A stretch of DNA of 64,000 bases from Bradyrhizobium australiense (GCF_013114825.1 NZ_JAAVLX010000008.1:124001-188000), one strand, 5' to 3'. Counted from the first letter of the stretch, positions 25,702 through 34,868 are shown. The notes: generated by a model from the letters alone, not told the origin. Program-made: numbers and translations.

Positions 25702-26580
25702 CTACGGATTTTTGATCTCCGACGTCGCGATCCATATGCCCGCAAACACGGCGACCAACCCGACGACGAGGTTGAGCGTGATCGGCTCGCCAACGAGCTG
25801 GGTGGCAAGCAGCCCGGCGGCAACCGGGTTGACGGTCATCGTGTTGGCCACGCGCGTCGGCGAGGCCCGCTCCAGCGCCAGCACCCACAGGATGAAGGCT
25901 AGCGCACCGCCGGCGACGCCGAGATAGAGCCCGGCGATCCATTGCGGTGTTCCGAACTGGCCGAGCGATACGACGCTGCCGGTCAACGATCCGACCAGGA
26001 TCAGCGCCGCCGCGCCGGTGCCCATGCCCACCGTCAGGAAACCGAGCGCGCTGGATCGTTGGATGAGCGGGCGGGACCAGACATTGTAGAACGCCATGCA
26101 CAGAACCGCGCCGGTCATGATCAGCTCGCCGCGCCACGCGCCCGTCGGCGCGGCGGACAATCCCGTTGCGAGCGCGGCGGCGACACCCAGTACCGCGATG
26201 CAGACACCGATCGACTTCCGTTTCGTCAGCGGCTCGATGCCGAGCAACGCGCCGACCACCATGGTGTGCAGCGGCAGAGTCGCCAACGCGAGCGAGGCGC
26301 GCGCCGCGGTCGTGAACGTCATCGCAATATTGTAGAGAACGAAAAACACGCCGAAGAAACAGAAGCCGAGGGCGGCGACGGCGGGCCAGTCCGCGCGCTT
26401 CGGCCATCGCGCCTTCATTAGCAGCGCCGCCGGCAGCACGCAGCAGAAGCCGATACCCCATCGCAGGATCGCAAGTGTGATCGGATCGGTGTTGCCGGCG
26501 AGATAGCGCGTGATCGCCGCGGCGCTGCCGCCGAGGCTGCTCGAGACCAACGCGATCGCCACCCCAATCCATTCACCCAA
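25702..26580 (-). CDS. EamA (DMT) family transporter
   Basis: The 292-residue protein has ten predicted helices in two EamA repeats (about 8-140 and 150-290). WGIGFCCVLPAALLMKARW and ALATLPLHTMVVGALLGIEP are in the first repeat, and the second ends GLVAVFAGIWIATSEIKNP. Such drug/metabolite transporters export amino acids or other small molecules. It is divergent from the TauE/SafE gene, with about 265 bp between starts. Substrate unknown. Confidence 0.88.
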   Translation of the reverse strand: MGEWIGVAIALVSSSLGGSAAAITRYLAGNTDPITLAILRWGIGFCCVLPAALLMKARWPKRADWPAVAALGFCFFGVFFVLYNIAMTFTTAARASLALATLPLHTMVVGALLGIEPLTKRKSIGVCIAVLGVAAALATGLSAAPTGAWRGELIMTGAVLCMAFYNVWSRPLIQRSSALGFLTVGMGTGAAALILVGSLTGSVVSLGQFGTPQWIAGLYLGVAGGALAFILWVLALERASPTRVANTMTVNPVAAGLLATQLVGEPITLNLVVGLVAVFAGIWIATSEIKNP

Positions 26581-26846
26581 TGCCGCCCCCTATCACCCGC
26601 CTCTATCGCGCGATCATATGGTGCGGGAAATCGCGCACGCGAGGCTCGACGGTGATCTGATGAATCTTTACCGTCTTGCGCCGCGCGAACTGTATGCAAA
26701 TGGCGGCAACTGTCAGCAGCCTGTGTCGATCTCTCGTCTTGCGCGCGAGGCCATGACGGCCTTAGCGTGCTTGCGGGGAAATCGCAGCCTCCCCGTCAAA
26801 TGGCGATCCCATTCAAGCGCTGCTCGCTTTTGTGTGGAGCGGGCAC

Positions 26847-27578
26847 ATGGATGGAACGACACTCGAACTGCCGCTATTTCTTCTCGCGACCTTTGCCGGC
26901 GCGCTCGTCGCCGGCCTCACCGGCTTCGCCTTCGGCCTCATCGTATCGGCGATCTGGCTCTACATCCTCACTCCCCTGCAGACGGCGACGCTGATCATCG
27001 CGTTCGGGCTGCTCGTGCAGGGCTATTCGGTCTGGAAGCTGCGCGGCGCGCTCAACTGGCGAAGGCTCTGGCCGTTCGTGGCCGGCGCCGCGCTCGGCGT
27101 TCCCGTGGGGGTCGGTATCCTGACCTGGGCGAATCCTGCCCATGTGCGCGCAGGCGTCGGCGCCTTCCTGGTGCTCTACAGCCTCTACGCGCTGCTGCGG
27201 CCGGCTATCCCTTCGGTGAAAGCGGGCGGCGCCGCGGCCGACGCTATCGTCGGTTTCCTCAACGGCGTGCTCGGCGGCATTACCGGGCTTGCCGGAATTC
27301 TGGTGACGATCTGGTGTGGCCTGCGCGGCTGGCCCAAGGACGTGCAGCGCACCGTGTTTCAGCCGGTGGCGGTTGCGATCTTCGCCATGAGCGCCGTGTG
27401 GATCGGCGCCAAAGGCGAGATCACGCCTGAGGTGATCAAGCTGTTCCTGATCGGATTGCCGGCCTTGTTCGCCGGCACTTGGGCCGGGCTCAAGCTGTAC
27501 GGCCGGCTGGATGAGGCCGCTTTCCGGAAGGTGGTGCTGCTGTTGCTGCTTGTCTCAGGAGCGGTGCTGATCATCTGA
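26847..27578 (+). CDS. TauE/SafE family sulfite exporter-like protein
   Basis: The 243-residue protein starts MDGTTLELPLFLLATFAGAL and has about eight helices. GLTGFAFGLIVSAIWLY near the N-terminus and GFLNGVLGGITGLAGILVT in the middle are the TauE/SafE repeats. Members export sulfite or organosulfonates. ATG 26847 follows GGAGC; GTG 26832 is an alternative. It is divergent from the EamA gene and precedes the DUF1259 leader. Confidence 0.85.
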   Translation: MDGTTLELPLFLLATFAGALVAGLTGFAFGLIVSAIWLYILTPLQTATLIIAFGLLVQGYSVWKLRGALNWRRLWPFVAGAALGVPVGVGILTWANPAHVRAGVGAFLVLYSLYALLRPAIPSVKAGGAAADAIVGFLNGVLGGITGLAGILVTIWCGLRGWPKDVQRTVFQPVAVAIFAMSAVWIGAKGEITPEVIKLFLIGLPALFAGTWAGLKLYGRLDEAAFRKVVLLLLLVSGAVLII

Positions 27579-27691
27579 TGCCCGTGCGGGAACCGGGCAA
27601 TGCGCGATCGCGTCCGGTCAATTGACCGTGAGCGTTGCCGACGTCAGCGCGCGAGCACGTTGACACTCCGCATAAGTGTGGCTGAATGCGG

Positions 27692-27752
27692 CCATGGGGG
27701 TTTTGCGATCCCCCCACGAGGCGACATGCCCAAGTATCGCGTCCCGGTTTCC
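27692..27752 (+). promoter_or_regulatory. Conserved leader element, copy 1 (before DUF1259 gene)
   Basis: This block is almost identical to 31525-31585 before the chr operon. It contains the dyad TGGGGG (27695-27700) / CCCCCA (27711-27716), then CACGAGGCGACATGCCCAAG and TATCGCGTCCCG. In the other copy the last arm pair reads A-T instead of G-C, keeping pairing. The rest of 27579-27881 shows no other gene. Confidence 0.7.
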
Positions 27753-27881
27753 CGGAGACGCATACGCATGCCCGAAATACTCTCTCATCTTATCACCACA
27801 AACTCGGCCGCGGCATCACGCCTAGGGATACCGCCTGCCGTCCGGCCGAACATCTGGGGCGCGCGCAAGAAGGAGAACGCC

Positions 27882-28772
27882 ATGAAACACCCCCTCGCAC
27901 TACTCGCGCTCGGTGCCGCACTGCTGCTGTCAAATGCCGCCCGCGCCGATGCTGTCGACTGGAAGAAGGTGGATGCCGCGCTCGGCAAGACCGCTACAGT
28001 GAGCGGTGAAGTGCATCGTTACGGGCTGCCGCGATCCGATCTGCACGTCACGCTGGACGGCATCGCGATCAAGCCGGCATTGGCACTGGGCGGCTGGGTC
28101 GCCTTCGCTCCGATACAGGGAGAGGCCATGCTGATGGGCGATCTGGTGTTGCTCGATACCGAGATCACCCCCGTCATGACGAGGCTGCTGGACAGCGGAC
28201 TGGACATCACCGCCATCCACAATCATATTCTCCGCGCCTCTCCTGCGACCTTCTACATGCATGTGGCCGGGCACGGCGACCCCGAGAAAATGGCGACCGC
28301 GCTCCATACAGCGCTTTCATCGGCCAGCAAGACGCCGTTCGATCCGCCGCCCACCACGGCCACCGCTGCGCCAGCAGTTGATCTCGACACCGCAAAGCTC
28401 GACGAGGCGATGGGCGCCAAGGGCACGGCGAATGGCGGTGTCTATCAGTATGGCATTCCGAGGCGTGATCCCGCCACGGAAGGCGGAATGCAGGTCAACA
28501 CGCCGCTCGGCGGCGCCAACGCCATCAACTTTCAGCCGACCGGTGGCGGCAAAGCCGCCATAACAGGCGATTTCCTCGTGACCGGCAACGAGGTCAATCC
28601 GTTGATCCGCGCGCTGCGTGCCGGCAATATCGAAGTCACCGCGATCCATAGCCACATGCTCGCAGAGGAGCCGCGGATGTTCTTCGTTCATTTCTGGGCC
28701 AACGACGACGCCCTGAAGCTGGCGCGCAACGTTCGCGCCGCGCTCGACAAGACGGCCGTCGCGCAGCATTAA
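27882..28772 (+). CDS. Exported protein with two tandem DUF1259 domains
   Basis: The 296-residue protein has a signal peptide (MKHPLALLALGAALLLSNAA) and two copies of the DUF1259 (LppY/LpqO) domain. Copy 1 starts DWKKVDAALGKTATVSG (about 24-145); copy 2 starts DTAKLDEAMGAKGTANGG (about 168-290). Both have matching GEVHRYGLPR/GGVYQYGIPR and DITAIHNHIL/EVTAIHSHML segments. The function is unknown. ATG 27882 has a strong ribosome site (AAGAAGGAGAACGCC). DUF1259 genes occur near chromate genes in relatives, and this one shares a leader with the chr operon. Confidence 0.88.
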   Translation: MKHPLALLALGAALLLSNAARADAVDWKKVDAALGKTATVSGEVHRYGLPRSDLHVTLDGIAIKPALALGGWVAFAPIQGEAMLMGDLVLLDTEITPVMTRLLDSGLDITAIHNHILRASPATFYMHVAGHGDPEKMATALHTALSSASKTPFDPPPTTATAAPAVDLDTAKLDEAMGAKGTANGGVYQYGIPRRDPATEGGMQVNTPLGGANAINFQPTGGGKAAITGDFLVTGNEVNPLIRALRAGNIEVTAIHSHMLAEEPRMFFVHFWANDDALKLARNVRAALDKTAVAQH

Positions 28773-29067
28773 CCGGAGCCACATCAAAGCTCCTTCGGCG
28801 GCATTGTGCGGTGGAACGAGAACAAGGGCGGCGCCGCGGTCGGCGCCGGCAGCCGGGTTTTCGCGACCAATCTGGGTACGGATTAGAGGTGCAACCGACC
28901 AGATCCGCGAATTATCGCTTCAATCCGTTCCTAAATTTCAATCAATTGCGTCGAACTGACATAGCGTGCCGTCAAGAAGTTTTTGGCATGAGGAGCTAAC
29001 CGGAACCCCGGGTTCCGGTGGTTTCGCGGCTCCGGCAGGTTGGAGCCTCCAGGCTCTGGGATTGGCT

Positions 29068-29322
29068 ATGAAGGAAGCGACCCGCTTACGTGAATTGGAA
29101 GCCGAGTGCCGTCAACGCGCGCTGAGCGAACCCGACAAGAAATGGTATTGGCTGGCGCAGGCCGCCAAATACCAGGTGCAGGCAAGCCAGAAACTCGCCT
29201 TTCACTCGGAAGAGAGCAACACACCCGACACGCCGGAGATCAAGCTGGCGCAATGGTCGCATGCGCGGGATGAGCGACGCGTGATGGACCCCCTCCCCGA
29301 CGGACGGCGATCGCTCTGGTAG
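29068..29322 (+). CDS. Small hypothetical protein (84 aa)
   Basis: The frame from ATG 29068 encodes MKEATRLRELEAECRQRALS and a soluble helical protein with KKWYWLAQAAKYQVQASQKL. Similar short proteins with an ECRQRA...W.AQAA pattern are frequent hypotheticals in Bradyrhizobium. Two hairpins precede it (CCGGAACC-N3-GGTTCCGG at 29000-29018 and GAGCCTCCAGGCTC at 29043-29056). The function is unknown. Confidence 0.65.
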   Translation: MKEATRLRELEAECRQRALSEPDKKWYWLAQAAKYQVQASQKLAFHSEESNTPDTPEIKLAQWSHARDERRVMDPLPDGRRSLW

Positions 29323-29370
29323 TCCGGCGAGGCGCGCCGACGAGGCGATCTTCGATCGCGTGAGACCGCG

Positions 29371-30603
29371 CTATCGCCCCTGCTCTTCGGGGGGTTTGAT
29401 ATGGCGGAACGAGAACAGCAGGGCGAGGTCGTAGGCGATCTTGAGCGTGCCGCAAACCACCAGCGGCAGCCCCGCAAACGACGTCATCAAGAGCGCGCCC
29501 GAGATCGCCGGGCTGACGGCAGATGCGAGGCTGCGCGGCACGGCGGTGACGCTCGCAGCGGCGGGCCGTTCGGCCGGCGTCACCACGGCCATGACGTAGG
29601 AGGTACGGGTCGGCACGTCCATCTGTGACAGCGCCGAGCGCAACAGCAGCAATCCGAGCGCGACGTAAAGGTTCGGCGCAAACGCCGCCAGGATCAGAAA
29701 GATGCTGGAAGGGATATGCGTGAACACCATGGTGTTGACGAGGCCGATGCGCTTGGCGATCCAGGCGGCGACGGGATAGGAAAAGGCCGAGAGCGTGCTC
29801 GACCAGAAGAAAAACACGCCGGCTGCGGACAGTGACAGATCGAAACGCTCGAACAGCCAGAGCACCAGCAGCGATTGCGCGACAAAGCCGCCGGCAAAGG
29901 AATCGATGCTGAACAGCGCCGCGAGCTTGTAGACAGTGCCGCGCGAGGGCCCGAGCGGCGTCTGTGGCGCTCTCTCCTCGCCACGCTGATGCGGCACGTA
30001 GCGATAGAGGGTCACGCAGACGATGCCGAGCGCAGCGTAGCCGTAGAACATCAGGCGGAAAGCGGCGAGCCTCGTGCTGCCGCTGGCGACGAGGAGGTCG
30101 GGCAGCGAGGCCGCGAGCGAACCCGCCGCGGTGCAGAGCGCCCCGATCAGGCTGTAGCGCGCGAACACCTGCGTGCGGCGCTCGTCGCTGGCGCTATGCG
30201 CCAGCACCGCATGCTCGAGCGGCACCAGCACGCCGAGATCGCCGCCCGACGGATTGATGGTGCCGATGAATGCGACCAGTGCGATCAGAACAAAATGCTC
30301 GACGCCCGGAAACGCGACGCCGGTTGCCGCCATCAGGCAGGCGCCCGCCATCATCAGCGGCCGCAGGTCGTGGCGCGGCGCGATCCAGCCTGTGATCAAC
30401 GTCAGCAGCGCCGTTCCCAACAGCGATGCCGTCGCAACGATGCCGACGGCGATAGCGTCGTAACCCAGCGCCGTCATGTAGGCCGGCAGGATGATGATAG
30501 CAAAGCCGTCGCCGAAGCCGCGCAGGCCGCGCGCGACATACAGCAGCCTGATCAGCGCGTTGGCGGTGGAGAATTTCGGTTCAATCAAAATATCAGTCAT
30601 CAC
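29371..30603 (-). CDS. MFS transporter
   Basis: The 410-residue protein starts MMTDILIEPKFSTANALIRL and has 12 predicted helices. RGLRGFGDGFAIIILPAYMT, LITGWIAPRHDLRPLMMAGA (loop 2-3) and ALSQMDVPTRTSYVMAVVTP place it in a group of uncharacterised MFS proteins. The start codon lies 10 bp from the end of a broken gene on the same strand. Substrate unknown. Confidence 0.85.
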   Translation of the reverse strand: MMTDILIEPKFSTANALIRLLYVARGLRGFGDGFAIIILPAYMTALGYDAIAVGIVATASLLGTALLTLITGWIAPRHDLRPLMMAGACLMAATGVAFPGVEHFVLIALVAFIGTINPSGGDLGVLVPLEHAVLAHSASDERRTQVFARYSLIGALCTAAGSLAASLPDLLVASGSTRLAAFRLMFYGYAALGIVCVTLYRYVPHQRGEERAPQTPLGPSRGTVYKLAALFSIDSFAGGFVAQSLLVLWLFERFDLSLSAAGVFFFWSSTLSAFSYPVAAWIAKRIGLVNTMVFTHIPSSIFLILAAFAPNLYVALGLLLLRSALSQMDVPTRTSYVMAVVTPAERPAAASVTAVPRSLASAVSPAISGALLMTSFAGLPLVVCGTLKIAYDLALLFSFRHIKPPEEQGR

Positions 30604-30612
30604 TGCATAACC

Positions 30613-31289
30613 TTACGGCAAGACGGTAATCTTCAACTGATCGAACCGCGTCATGCTGTCGGACCTGGTCCACAACGCCACGCCGCCGGCCCCGGCAAAA
30701 GTTTTGCCGAACAGTTTCCTGCCGTCCAAAGAACGGTGAAGCGATGGCCCTCCGCGCGCAGGCTGAGGGTACGCCATTCATTCGGCGCGACCTTCAAATT
30801 GGCGCGATCCATTCTCGCCGGCCATTGACGACACGATAAAGGCGGACGTTATCCTCCAGCGCATTGGCTCGCGCCACCCTAGTAATTGTCGGCGTCTTGC
30901 AGCCGCACCGCGACGCCAGCTGCCTGATCCGTCTTCCCGGCGACCGCTTTGAAGCGGATTTCGACGTCGACATTGGCCGCCGACAGGCTCTCATAAACAG
31001 CGAGCGGAAACCGGTAATCGGTGCAGTCGGTGCTGGTCTGCTCGATGGTCTGTCCTGCCGAGGACGTCTTGTCTGGTGTGACGGTCCACTCGCCTTTGCG
31101 CCCCTGACCGGTGCGCGCGAACGAAAATCCCGCCGGCGGCGATCCGGGCGTCATGCTCCCGATGGCTATCATGGCGGCTCCTGTCTCGGCAGTCGCGGAC
31201 GCTGGCGCGAGCGCGAGGGTGGACGCGAGGAGGATTGATGGGGTTGAAAGGGATCCGGCCGGTTTCTGTCCATGCGCAATCCTCGACAC
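30613..31289 (-). pseudogene. Decayed secreted protein gene (DUF1080/LamG-like fold)
   Basis: Starting near GTG 31289, one frame encodes a signal-like STPSILLASTLALAPASA and a beta-rich domain (PPAGFSFARTGQGRKGEWTV, VDVEIRFKAVAGKTDQAAGV) as far as QDADNY, then TAG at 30879. The sequence continues in a second frame (VARANALEDNVRLYRVVNGR) and then others to FDQLKITVLP, ending at 30613. At least three frame changes and a short deletion (about 30716) interrupt it. Intact relatives look like DUF1080-type carbohydrate-binding-like proteins; the family name is tentative. Confidence 0.75.
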
Positions 31290-31390
31290 GTCGAGTGCGC
31301 AGAGCTTGGACGGTGACCGTCTGACGGGGAGCCTGCTTTGTCCCCGATGATGGGAAGTTAGGACCGAATACCAGGTTTCGCAAGCGCTCT

Positions 31391-31482
31391 GTAGGATGGG
31401 TGGAGCGCAAGCGATACCCATCTGTCAGCCCCGTAATTCACCAATGATTGGTATCGCTTCGCTCCACCCATCCTACGGCACT
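31391..31482. repeat. Dispersed palindromic repeat, family F copy 1
   Basis: TGTAGGATGGGTGGAGCGCA and CGATACCCATC face TGGTATCGCTTCGCTCCACC and CATCCTACGG. Copy 2 is at 33836-33917. The two copies flank the chr operon. Confidence 0.85.
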
Positions 31483-31524
31483 GAGAACCGGTTGACAGCC
31501 GAAGCCGCAGGCGCTTAATTCCGC

Positions 31525-31585
31525 CCATGGGGATTTTTGCGATCTCCCCACGAGGCGACAGGCCCAAGTATCGCGTCCCGTTTTC
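31525..31585 (+). promoter_or_regulatory. Conserved leader element, copy 2 (before chr operon)
   Basis: The dyad TGGGGA (31528-31533) / TCCCCA (31545-31550) is followed by CGAGGCGACAGGCCCAAGTA and TCGCGTCCCG, nearly identical to 27692-27752. It ends 16 bp before the chrB-like ATG (31602), whose ribosome site is CGAGGG. Confidence 0.7.
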
Positions 31586-31601
31586 TTACGAGGGCGCAGC
31601 C

Positions 31602-32420
31602 ATGTCATCCTACACCACGATATCTCCAGACAAGCTTTCAAAGTTGATCGGCACGGCGAACATGCCCGCCCTGATCGACGTTCGTACCGCTGAGGATTTC
31701 GCTGCTGACCAGCGGCTGATTCCGGGCGCAGTCAGACGCAACCATGAAGACGCCGCCGGCTGGGGCGAGGAATTCTCCGGCCGCGCGGCGATCGTCGTCT
31801 GCCTGCGTGGGCAAAAGCTGGCGCAGGGCACCGCAGCGTGGCTGCGGCATCTGCATGTCTCGGCCGAAGCGCTCGAAGGCGGGTTCGAAGGCTGGAAGGC
31901 CGCAAAACTGCCGCTGGTGCCGGCGGCAAAACTCCCGGCGCGCGACGCGCAGGGCCGCACGGTCTGGGTCACGCGCGCGCGGCCCAAGGTCGACCGCATC
32001 GCCTGCCCGTGGCTGATCCGCAGGTTCGTCGATCCGAACGCGGTGTTTCTGTTCGTGACGCCGGCTGAAGTGCTAGGAGTCAGTGAGCGCTTCAATGCCG
32101 CGCCATTCGATGTCGAGAACGTGTTCTGGAGCCACCGCGGCGAACTCTGCACGTTTGACGTGATGATCGAGGAGTTCGGTCTCGCGACGCCGCCTTTGCT
32201 GCGGCTGGCGACAATGGTGCGCGGCGCCGACACCGGTAGGCTCGATCTCTCCCCGGAAGCGCCCGGGCTGCTGGCCGCATCGCTCGGCCTGTCGCGCATG
32301 TTCGACGACGATCTCGAACAGCTTGAAGCGGGCATGACGCTGTACGACGCGTTCTATCGTTGGTGCCGCGATGCGACCGGCGAGACCCACAACTGGCCGA
32401 CCAATAAGGCGAAATCGTAA
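31602..32420 (+). CDS. Rhodanese-ChrB fusion, chromate resistance protein
   Basis: The 272-residue protein has an N-terminal rhodanese domain (1-105; ALIDVRTAEDFAADQRL, the active Cys in AAIVVCLRGQKLAQG) and a C-terminal ChrB domain (about 115-265; TRARPKVDRIACPWLIRRFV). ChrB-type proteins act as chromate-sensing regulators or chromate-handling proteins next to chrA. The frame begins at 31527 but the ATG at 31602 has the ribosome site. Its stop overlaps the chrA ATG by one base. Confidence 0.88.
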   Translation: MSSYTTISPDKLSKLIGTANMPALIDVRTAEDFAADQRLIPGAVRRNHEDAAGWGEEFSGRAAIVVCLRGQKLAQGTAAWLRHLHVSAEALEGGFEGWKAAKLPLVPAAKLPARDAQGRTVWVTRARPKVDRIACPWLIRRFVDPNAVFLFVTPAEVLGVSERFNAAPFDVENVFWSHRGELCTFDVMIEEFGLATPPLLRLATMVRGADTGRLDLSPEAPGLLAASLGLSRMFDDDLEQLEAGMTLYDAFYRWCRDATGETHNWPTNKAKS

Positions 32421-33820
32421 TGGATGCGACGATGAACAAGGTGGCCGAAGCCGATGCCAGCCGGGAAGCCGGTCATGACATCAGCTTCGGCGAAGCTTTC
32501 CGGGTCTGGCTGCGGGTCGCCATACTGAGTTTTGGCGGCCCGGCCGGGCAGATCGCGGTGATGCACCGCATCCTGGTCGAGGAAAAGAACTGGATCTCCG
32601 AGAGCCGGTTTTTGCATGCATTGAACTACTGCATGCTGTTGCCGGGCCCGGAGGCGCAGCAGCTTGCGACCTATATCGGCTGGCTGTTGCACCGGACCGC
32701 CGGCGGCATTATGGCGGGCGGGCTGTTCATCCTGCCCGGCATCATCGCCATCATGGGCTTGAGCTATATCTACGCGGCCTATGGCAATGTCGGTTTCATC
32801 GAGGCGCTGTTCTTCGGGCTGAAGGCCGCAGTTCTTGCGATCGTGGTCCACGCGGTCGTCCGCGTCGGCAAGCGCGCGTTGCGCAACCGGGTGATGATCG
32901 CGCTCGCGGCAATAGCTTTTGTCGCGATCTTCTTTTTCAATGTTCCCTTCCCGATCATCGTCATCGCGGCCGGCGTGATCGGCTATTTCGGCGCGCGCAG
33001 CGGCCGGCCCGAATTCGCCGCGATCGAACACGGTGGCGGCAAGAACTCGGCAGCGGTCGACAGTCTGCTCGGCGAGGAATTGCCTGACCATGTCCGCCCC
33101 AGCATGGCGCACGCGCTGCGCGTCAGCTCGGTGTGGCTGCTGCTGTGGGTCGTTCCGGTGGCGGCGCTGCTGATCGGGCTTGGCCCCGCCAATGTGTTCA
33201 GCCAGATTGCGCTGTTCTTTTCCAAAATGGCGATGGTGACGTTCGGCGGCGCCTATGCGGTGCTGGCCTATGTCGCCCAACAGGCGGTCGAGCATTATCA
33301 CTGGCTGCAACCGCGCGAGATGCTCGACGGCCTCGGCATGGCCGAGACCACGCCGGGGCCGTTGATCATGGTGCTGCAGTTCGTCGGCTTCATGGCGGCC
33401 TATCGCGACCCCGGCACACTGTCGCCGATGTGGGCTGCAACACTCGGCGGATTGCTGGCGACCTGGGTCACCTTCATCCCCTGCTTTCTCTGGATATTCC
33501 TCGGTGCGCCCTATGTCGAGACGCTCCGCGGCAACAAGGGGCTTGCGGGCGCGCTCTCCACCATCACCGCCGCCGTGGTCGGCGTAATCCTCAATCTCTC
33601 GATCTGGTTCGGATTGCACACGCTGTTCCGGCAGACCAGGCCGGTGCATTCATTCGGGCTGTCGTTCGACATGCCGGTATGGGGAAGCTTGGATATCGCA
33701 GCCTTCGTGCTGGCAGCAGCCGCGGCCACCGCGATCTTTCGGCTTAACGTCGGCATGCTGTGGGTGCTGGCGGGATCGTGCGCGGCGGGCGTGGCGCTAA
33801 GGTTTGCGGGGTTAGCGTAG
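32420..33820 (+). CDS. chrA: Chromate efflux transporter ChrA
   Basis: ChrA exports chromate. The 466-residue protein is the long form with two CHR domains: domain 1 (about 22-205) with FGGPAGQIAVMHRILVEEK and LLPGPEAQQLATYIGWL, and domain 2 (about 230-455) with FGGAYAVLAYVAQQAVE and GMAETTPGPLIMVLQFVG. Its ATG overlaps the upstream chrB-like stop (TAATG), showing coupling. It is followed by family F repeat copy 2. The substrate is inferred from family and context. Confidence 0.95.
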   Translation: MDATMNKVAEADASREAGHDISFGEAFRVWLRVAILSFGGPAGQIAVMHRILVEEKNWISESRFLHALNYCMLLPGPEAQQLATYIGWLLHRTAGGIMAGGLFILPGIIAIMGLSYIYAAYGNVGFIEALFFGLKAAVLAIVVHAVVRVGKRALRNRVMIALAAIAFVAIFFFNVPFPIIVIAAGVIGYFGARSGRPEFAAIEHGGGKNSAAVDSLLGEELPDHVRPSMAHALRVSSVWLLLWVVPVAALLIGLGPANVFSQIALFFSKMAMVTFGGAYAVLAYVAQQAVEHYHWLQPREMLDGLGMAETTPGPLIMVLQFVGFMAAYRDPGTLSPMWAATLGGLLATWVTFIPCFLWIFLGAPYVETLRGNKGLAGALSTITAAVVGVILNLSIWFGLHTLFRQTRPVHSFGLSFDMPVWGSLDIAAFVLAAAAATAIFRLNVGMLWVLAGSCAAGVALRFAGLA

Positions 33821-33835
33821 TGCAGCCGTGATCTC

Positions 33836-33917
33836 GTAGGATGGGTGGAGCGAAGCGATACCCATCAATACTGCGTGTGACGCTGATGGGTTTCGCTGCG
33901 CTCTACCCATCCTACGG
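33836..33917. repeat. Dispersed palindromic repeat, family F copy 2
   Basis: TAGGATGGGTGGAGCGAAGC with CGATACCCATC faces GATGGGTTTCGCTGCGCTCT and ACCCATCCTACGG. It sits between convergent chrA and the CDF gene and may act as a bidirectional terminator. Confidence 0.85.
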
Positions 33918-33920
33918 GCC

Positions 33921-34868
33921 CTACACCAGCTCGGCTGGTGCCAGCTTGCAGACGGCGGCATCGACCTCAATCTGCAACGTGGAATGATGGATGTTGAAAC
34001 GGTGCGACAGCTCCTCGCACACTTGATGCAGGAAGGCATCGTCGCTGCCACCGGGGCGCACTAAATGCGCCGTCAACGCGGTTTCGTTGGTACTCATGGC
34101 CCAGACGTGGAGATCGTGTACCTCAACGACGCCTTCCAGCGCGTCGAGATAATCCCTCACCTCGGCAAGATCGATGCCGCGCGGCACACCATCGAGTGCG
34201 AGATTCACGCTGTCGCGCGCCAGACCCCATCCGCTCCAGAACACCACGGCCGCAATGAGGAGGCTGATCGCGGGATCGAGCCATAGCCATCCCGTCAGCA
34301 TGATGATTCCGGCGGCAACAACCACGCCAAGCGAGACGCCGGCATCGGCTGCCATGTGCAGATAGGCACCGCGAATGTTGAGGTCACCATGGCGGCCGCG
34401 CATGAACAACAGCGCGGTGCCGCCATTGATGGCGACGCCGATCGCGGCGACCAGGATGACCGTCATGCCCGCGACCGGCGCCGGAGCATAAAAGCGATTA
34501 ACCGCCTCGACGACGATGCCGCCGACCGCGACCAGCAATAGCCCGGCATTGAACAGCGCCGCCAGGATCGAGGCGCGCCGATATCCGTAAGTATGCCGCT
34601 GCGTCGGCTGCTTCTGCGATAGCCACGCGGCGCCCCAGGCCAGCAGCAGCGCGAACACGTCGGAGAGATTGTGCACGGCATCCGAAATCAGCGCCAGCGA
34701 ATTGGCGGCATATCCGAAGACCAGTTCGGCGATGACGAACGCGGTGTTGAGCGAGGCGCCGATGGCGAACGCCCAGCCAAAACTATCCGGGGCATGGCTG
34801 TGGCCGGCGTGACCATGAGAATGATCATGCGCGTGGGAGTAGTTGTGGTGAGCGTGATCGTGCGCCAT
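33921..34868 (-). CDS. CDF family metal cation exporter (CzcD/ZitB-like)
   Basis: The 315-residue protein has a His-rich cytosolic N-terminus (MAHDHAHHNYSHAHDHSHGH), six helices, and the two metal-site motifs ALISDAVHNLSDVFAL (helix 2) and AYLHMAADAGVSLG (helix 5, HxxxD), then a C-terminal cation-efflux domain with EVHDLHVWAMSTNETAL. Such proteins export Zn, Co or Cd. ATG 34868 follows GGACGAGGCGGA. It is convergent with chrA. The HxxxD site points to zinc as main substrate. Confidence 0.92.
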   Translation of the reverse strand: MAHDHAHHNYSHAHDHSHGHAGHSHAPDSFGWAFAIGASLNTAFVIAELVFGYAANSLALISDAVHNLSDVFALLLAWGAAWLSQKQPTQRHTYGYRRASILAALFNAGLLLVAVGGIVVEAVNRFYAPAPVAGMTVILVAAIGVAINGGTALLFMRGRHGDLNIRGAYLHMAADAGVSLGVVVAAGIIMLTGWLWLDPAISLLIAAVVFWSGWGLARDSVNLALDGVPRGIDLAEVRDYLDALEGVVEVHDLHVWAMSTNETALTAHLVRPGGSDDAFLHQVCEELSHRFNIHHSTLQIEVDAAVCKLAPAELV

